DNA of 12,500 nt from Glandiceps talaboti (lineage: Eukaryota > Hemichordata > Enteropneusta > Spengelidae): assembly GCF_964340395.1 (NCBI RefSeq), contig NC_135555.1:18070846-18083345 (forward strand), written 5' to 3'. Made by a program: the position numbers and the translations under genes. The number at the start of each line of letters is the position of its first letter. Position 1 is the stretch's first letter. This document shows, piece by piece, positions 9,690 to 12,500 of this stretch. A model generated the notes under the pieces. That model was not told the DNA's origin, searched no databases, and saw only the letters and a list, made by a program, of their open reading frames with translations.

Positions 9690-10175
9690 AGAAAATTGTA
9701 AGGTCTCCATTCTTTGTCTGATTGTCCTTGATCCATTAAACTGTCACTTTTAATACTGCTAAATGATGTCACAATAAAGTGTCCATGTGGGTATTTATTT
9801 TGGATTTTTGTAATTTATAAAAACAATTTTATCGTGTCTTCCTATTTCAAACTTCAATGCGAAACAGCATATGCCAAGTCCTTGTTTGTAACTCAATAAA
9901 TTGCAAAAGATTAATAAATGTGGAAAATGTTTGTTATTTTACGTACAATAACAAACATTTTACATTTTGTTAGCTTTTTGCAATGTATTGAGTTACACAA
10001 ACGCATACATAGTCACTGTTATTTCATATTGATTTTTCAAGTAGGAAGCCATGATAAAATTGTCTTATAATGAATACTATACACTAATTCTCATCAATAT
10101 GGTCACATTAATACGACATTACTGAGACTTAATGATAAAATGTAATTCCAGAAAAAGGTTAGACTTATAATTAAT
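9690..10175. repeat. Long degenerate inverted repeat (foldback/MITE-like)
   Basis: The two halves are reverse complements about a centre at 9942/9943, in the word ACGT. The inner 120 bp (9882-10003) pairs best: gtaactcaat on the left meets attgagttac on the right, ttgcaaaa meets ttttgcaa, and aatgtttgtta meets taacaaacatt. Matches continue outward with indels: acaattttatc (left, near 9823) with gataaaattgt (right, near 10052), cttcctat with the complement of gtaggaag, ccattaa with ttaatga, and aattgtaag (9694-9702) with cttataatt (10164-10172). Weaker similarity (gttgcagc against the complement of gcagcaac) may extend it to about 9620-10215. No open frame or transposase is present, so a MITE-like or foldback element, or an ancient inverted duplication, fits best. 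I could not identify target-site duplications. Confidence 0.82.
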
Positions 10176-10215
10176 TCAGATGTATATACAACTAATCTTG
10201 CCGGCAGCAACGGTT

Positions 10216-10990
10216 AATTTCCGTCGATTACATATCGAAGGATCCGAGTATGATAACATCTTGCACCAGATGTAGGCCAAAATTTCCAAAAATCATTTTG
10301 ACGTTACAGGAAAAGATATCAGTTTACGGAATCTGTTTGTTACAGATATCTTATTGTCACGTTTCTTCGTAATTTTATGAAAATGCTCTTTTATTGAAAT
10401 TAGTGTCACTGTGCAAAGTCTATTGTTGGTCACTTGCCCCTCCCCTCCCAGGGGGGGGGCAACTCCCATAGACGACCATACGGCGATGTTCCTTTCGGAA
10501 GGGGTGGTTTTTGTGCTCGCAAGGTATGAGAAAGGGTATATTAATCCAGCCAGTATTACAAATTGTAAATTAAAAATAATAATTTTATGGAAACCATGTC
10601 AGTGTCTGATTTCGTTGACAATATCGTGTTTTGATGTCTTCTTGTGGCTCTTGCTTTGACGCTACATTGTATTTAGTACCTTTGGTGATAATATCAAGAT
10701 GAAAACATCACTAAATTACCAAAATGCGTCCTGTTTTTACAAATGGGACACTTCAAAGCAATCCATGGTACAGTAATTTTGTGCGATACAGTTGGTATGA
10801 GAAAGGGGTCTCTTTTTTGGATTTTTGGTATGAGAACAGTTTGGATTTGGAGGTCTCAGTTGAGCCCCCCCCCCCCCCCAAGTCACGTGGCAAGAATGGT
10901 GAACAGTATTGGACCGACTATACAACACTTACTTGAATGTAAGTAGGAAGTTGCGGTATAATTACATTTGACGTTAGGGAGCTATGAAGA
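10216..10990. other. Intronic sequence with C/G homopolymer runs and short dispersed repeats
   Basis: No gene is supported. It contains ttgcccctcccctccca followed by G9 and caa (10434-10452), a potential C-stem/G-stem hairpin. It also contains ggtatgagaaaggg near 10523 and again near 10794, a third partial copy (ggtatgagaac) near 10827, and a C14 run near 10865 followed by a CACGTG box. These look like fragments of a degenerate dispersed repeat. Short overlapping open frames of 60-80 codons here have no domain signal. Confidence 0.45.
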
Positions 10991-11017
10991 CAAATAAGAC
11001 GCCCTAGCATAAATCGC

Positions 11018-11039
11018 CTGCAGTGAGTGGACACTGCAG
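11018..11039. repeat. 8-bp perfect hairpin (CTGCAGTG / CACTGCAG)
   Basis: The arms 11018-11025 and 11032-11039 are perfect reverse complements separated by a 6-base loop (agtgga). No following T-run or adjoining gene gives it a known role. It may be chance or a binding-site dyad. Confidence 0.6.
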
Positions 11040-11165
11040 CTGTTCTGTGCGATGTGTCTCCCTTTTAGTTGACACTGCTACTTTCAGAAACTATGGCAAT
11101 GTAACTGGAGTGGAAACGTTAAAATGATTATGTGGGATTACATTTGCGCAGTTGTGTTTTGTCAC

Positions 11166-11372
11166 CTACACGACTTGACCTTCGACATCAGAAAGTGGTT
11201 GGCTGCGTGACGTTTGTTTATTACTTTGTAATCGTGTAAAAAATAGAACATCACTCCTCATTGCAATATCCTCTATAAATGCCATGAAAACATTAGTAGA
11301 GATGAACAACAGAGCGCAACAAACGTACAAGAATATCGTAGTCCAGTTGGCACTGTTCTGTCTCGTCTCCAT
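11166..11372 (-). CDS. Candidate small ORF with signal-anchor segment (weak)
   Basis: This 68-codon minus-strand frame starts METRQN at an ATG with good context (A at -3, G at +4) and ends at a TAG. Residues about 11-33 form an uncharged hydrophobic stretch (TTIFLYVCCALLFIS and on to MAFI) typical of a signal anchor or single membrane helix. A polar tail with no recognised domain follows. It lies in intron 1 of the CUB/LDLa gene on the same strand, so it could be an alternative first exon. Two weak phase-1 donor-like GTs (CAAA/GTAATA, GAAG/GTCAAG) occur inside, but neither is strong. The length is within what chance produces in 12.5 kb. I recognise no homologue. Confidence 0.22.
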   Translation of the reverse strand: METRQNSANWTTIFLYVCCALLFISTNVFMAFIEDIAMRSDVLFFTRLQSNKQTSRSQPLSDVEGQVV

Positions 11373-11514
11373 ATTTTGTGTTAAAGGCCTAATTTGAAAA
11401 AATCTACCCTAACAGACGAGGAGAGTGTTTATTAGTAGCAGTAGCAGAGGTTCCTATTAGTACTTGACACGAGTGAATACACAACACTTTACATGTGTCG
11501 GTCTCCGATTGCAA

Positions 11515-11522
11515 TGACGTCA
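11515..11522. promoter_or_regulatory. Palindromic CRE (TGACGTCA)
   Basis: A perfect 8-bp cAMP-response element, the binding site for CREB/ATF-family bZIP factors, directly preceded by attgcaa, a C/EBP-like half site. Function is inferred from the motif and from the DR4 site 18 bp away. Confidence 0.5.
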
Positions 11523-11539
11523 TGGGGCGAATTTCTCGA

Positions 11540-11555
11540 AGGTCAGTTGAGGTCA
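11540..11555 (+). promoter_or_regulatory. Perfect DR4 nuclear-receptor element (AGGTCA-GTTG-AGGTCA)
   Basis: Two exact AGGTCA half-sites in direct orientation with a 4-bp spacer, the classical response-element layout for thyroid-hormone-receptor/LXR-type heterodimers with RXR. A third AGGTCA is at 11654-11659, and an extended half-site tcgaaggtca occurs both here and in inverted form at about 11175-11184. It could act on the minus-strand gene (about 0.9 kb inside intron 1) or on the plus-strand candidate ORF just downstream. Binding is inferred only from the motif. Confidence 0.5.
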
Positions 11556-11683
11556 CGTAAGCCGCAAAGAACCCTTTAGTGCGGTTTGTCTATCAATGTC
11601 CGTGTTTTCTTAAAATATAAGCGTGTGACGTGGTTTTTGAAGGCACGCATCGGAGGTCATTTTTTACTCCCATATCAACACTA

Positions 11684-12013
11684 ATGATATCCAATAAGCG
11701 CACACACACTTTGAACTGCCCCAGGCGACAATTTATTCAGCACTACCAGACCGTAGATTTGAAATGCGTCGATGTGTATGTTAAATATATGAGTCAACGT
11801 GAAACTTGTCTGTCGTACCAGGAGACGATCAAAAAGGCCGCTAGTTTTAACAAGTTGTCTCTAAGAGAGATTGCGCCATATGCCACCCACATCTGCCAAG
11901 GCATGTATGTAAAGGTCGACGTAACACCGGTAGTCCATGACTCGAACGTGCCGAGATACACGACCGTAGTTCTGCATGACGACACAGCAAACACTTGTAG
12001 AAATTTTGGCTAG
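11684..12013 (+). CDS. Candidate plus-strand ORF, 109 aa, antisense in intron 1 (weak)
   Basis: From the first ATG (MISNKRTH) the frame encodes 109 residues ending TANTCRNFG before TAG; without requiring ATG the frame opens at 11630. The product is hydrophilic and mixed in composition (SQRETCLSYQETIKKAASF, then MYVKVDVTPVV) with five cysteines, and has no signal peptide, membrane segment or known domain that I can name. A weak TATA-like word (tataag, 11616) lies upstream and a polyadenylation hexamer ATTAAA (12111-12116) about 100 bp downstream, which would suit a short intronless gene. Alternatively it is a terminal exon using the acceptor tttattcag/CAC at 11740. It overlaps putative intron 1 on the opposite strand. 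An open frame this long is expected about once by chance in a window of this size, so confidence is low. Confidence 0.28.
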   Translation: MISNKRTHTLNCPRRQFIQHYQTVDLKCVDVYVKYMSQRETCLSYQETIKKAASFNKLSLREIAPYATHICQGMYVKVDVTPVVHDSNVPRYTTVVLHDDTANTCRNFG

Positions 12014-12366
12014 TTATAAAAAAAATACCCCCGTACTTTTAACGACAATCCCCTTCCAAAGACACATCGTTGGGTCAACTGGAAATGCGCGATGACACCA
12101 TATATAATTTATTAAAGTAAAGATTTGCTGTGAAGTTTAAAGACTGGCAGACGTAAAAACACTTGGAGCGTGGTCATTTGGAGAGATACCGACGGTTTTA
12201 CGAACCCCCAAGACTCGTGCAGTTAAATTCAACATCAACGCGTACCCCTTTTGTCGGATATTTTTTTCAATTCCTTCACTAACAACCTTCGAGCTAACAA
12301 AGCCTTGAATCGAGAGTATATTGTGACTCCATGATAATCTGAGTACCAATATAGATCAATACTTAC
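12014..12366. other. Intronic flank next to the signal-peptide exon
   Basis: No independent gene is supported. It contains the ATTAAA hexamer at 12111-12116 noted for the plus-strand candidate ORF. A 70-codon minus-strand open frame (12349-12137) has no domain or signal. It ends at the donor of the signal-peptide exon. Confidence 0.45.
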
Positions 12367-12448
12367 ACTCGATTAAGTCTCCCCCGCTGACAAATCTGTG
12401 AAACCAGACACACACCAAAAGTAATGCTACATGCCGAAGACGGGTCAT
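12367..12448 (-). CDS. First coding exon: signal peptide of a CUB/LDLa protein
   Basis: This exon encodes 27 residues plus the first base of codon 28. It starts MTRLRH (basic n-region), continues with the hydrophobic core VALLLVCVWF, and has a polar end with small residues (VSGG) suited to signal-peptidase cleavage. The protein should therefore enter the secretory pathway. The ATG at 12448 is supported by an in-frame TGA five codons upstream (12463-12461) and an A at -3. The exon ends GAGT before a strong donor, GTAAGT, giving a phase-1 intron. That phase matches the CUB exon at 5606, and the junction codon would be TAC (Tyr28). The roughly 6.8-kb gap to that exon means linkage is inferred from strand, phase and domain logic, not from a transcript. 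Another small exon could lie between them. The 5' UTR and promoter are mostly beyond the window edge. Confidence 0.72.
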
Positions 12449-12500
12449 GTTTGTCTCAGCTCAACTACACATTCGTGTCAACGTAAATACAGTATATCCT

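Larger units (their letters stand above)
5607..12366 (-). other. Putative intron 1 of the CUB/LDLa gene
   Basis: About 6.8 kb lies between the signal-peptide exon donor (GTAAGT) and the CUB exon acceptor (CCTCCAG), both phase 1. I found no convincing extra extracellular-module exon inside, although exons shorter than about 40 codons could be missed. It carries most of the window's microsatellites, a long inverted repeat, a possible enhancer cluster and two weak small-ORF candidates, each listed separately. Confidence 0.6.

Noticed and set aside
11794-11994. A 66-codon minus-strand frame antisense to the plus-strand candidate ORF
   Set aside because: It lies fully within the opposite-strand ORF, has no domain or splice support, and looks like a shadow frame.
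12137-12349. A 70-codon minus-strand frame near the signal-peptide exon
   Set aside because: It lies in the intron just after a strong donor, has no signal peptide or domain, and is of chance length.

Overview
This is animal (metazoan) genomic DNA: it has spliced extracellular-domain exons, long introns, and many microsatellites and minisatellites. There is no bacterial gene organisation. The repeat types and the CUB plus LDL-receptor-A architecture suit a marine invertebrate such as a mollusc, another lophotrochozoan, or an invertebrate deuterostome. The sequence alone does not settle the species.

The only gene I support strongly is on the minus strand and runs from right to left. Its first coding exon (12448-12367) encodes a signal peptide. 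A second exon (5606-5199) encodes one complete CUB domain, and a third (1821-1696) encodes one complete LDL-receptor class A module. All three junctions are phase 1 with canonical GT/AG sites, and the joined frame stays open for 205 residues. The gene continues beyond position 1, so its C-terminus and membrane status are unknown. The domains predict a secreted or cell-surface protein of the broad CUB/LDLa class.

Almost everything else is intron. Intron 3 (below 1696) holds a roughly 600-bp TTTGG/TTTGA pentanucleotide array. Intron 2 (1822-5198) holds a roughly 45-copy, 42-bp minisatellite, a CAGA/GGAC array and a TA/GT array. Intron 1 (5607-12366) holds a second CAGA array, a GAAA tract, a GAC triplet array, clustered 29-bp repeats around a G-run block, a 67-70-bp tandem duplication, a T/A-rich duplicated tract, and a long degenerate inverted repeat centred near 9942.

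The right part of intron 1 also holds a candidate regulatory cluster: a palindromic CRE and a perfect AGGTCA direct repeat with 4-bp spacing. Beside it are two weak candidate small genes, a plus-strand ORF at 11684-12013 and a minus-strand membrane-anchor ORF at 11372-11166. I found no convincing rRNA, tRNA, CRISPR array or intact transposase gene.
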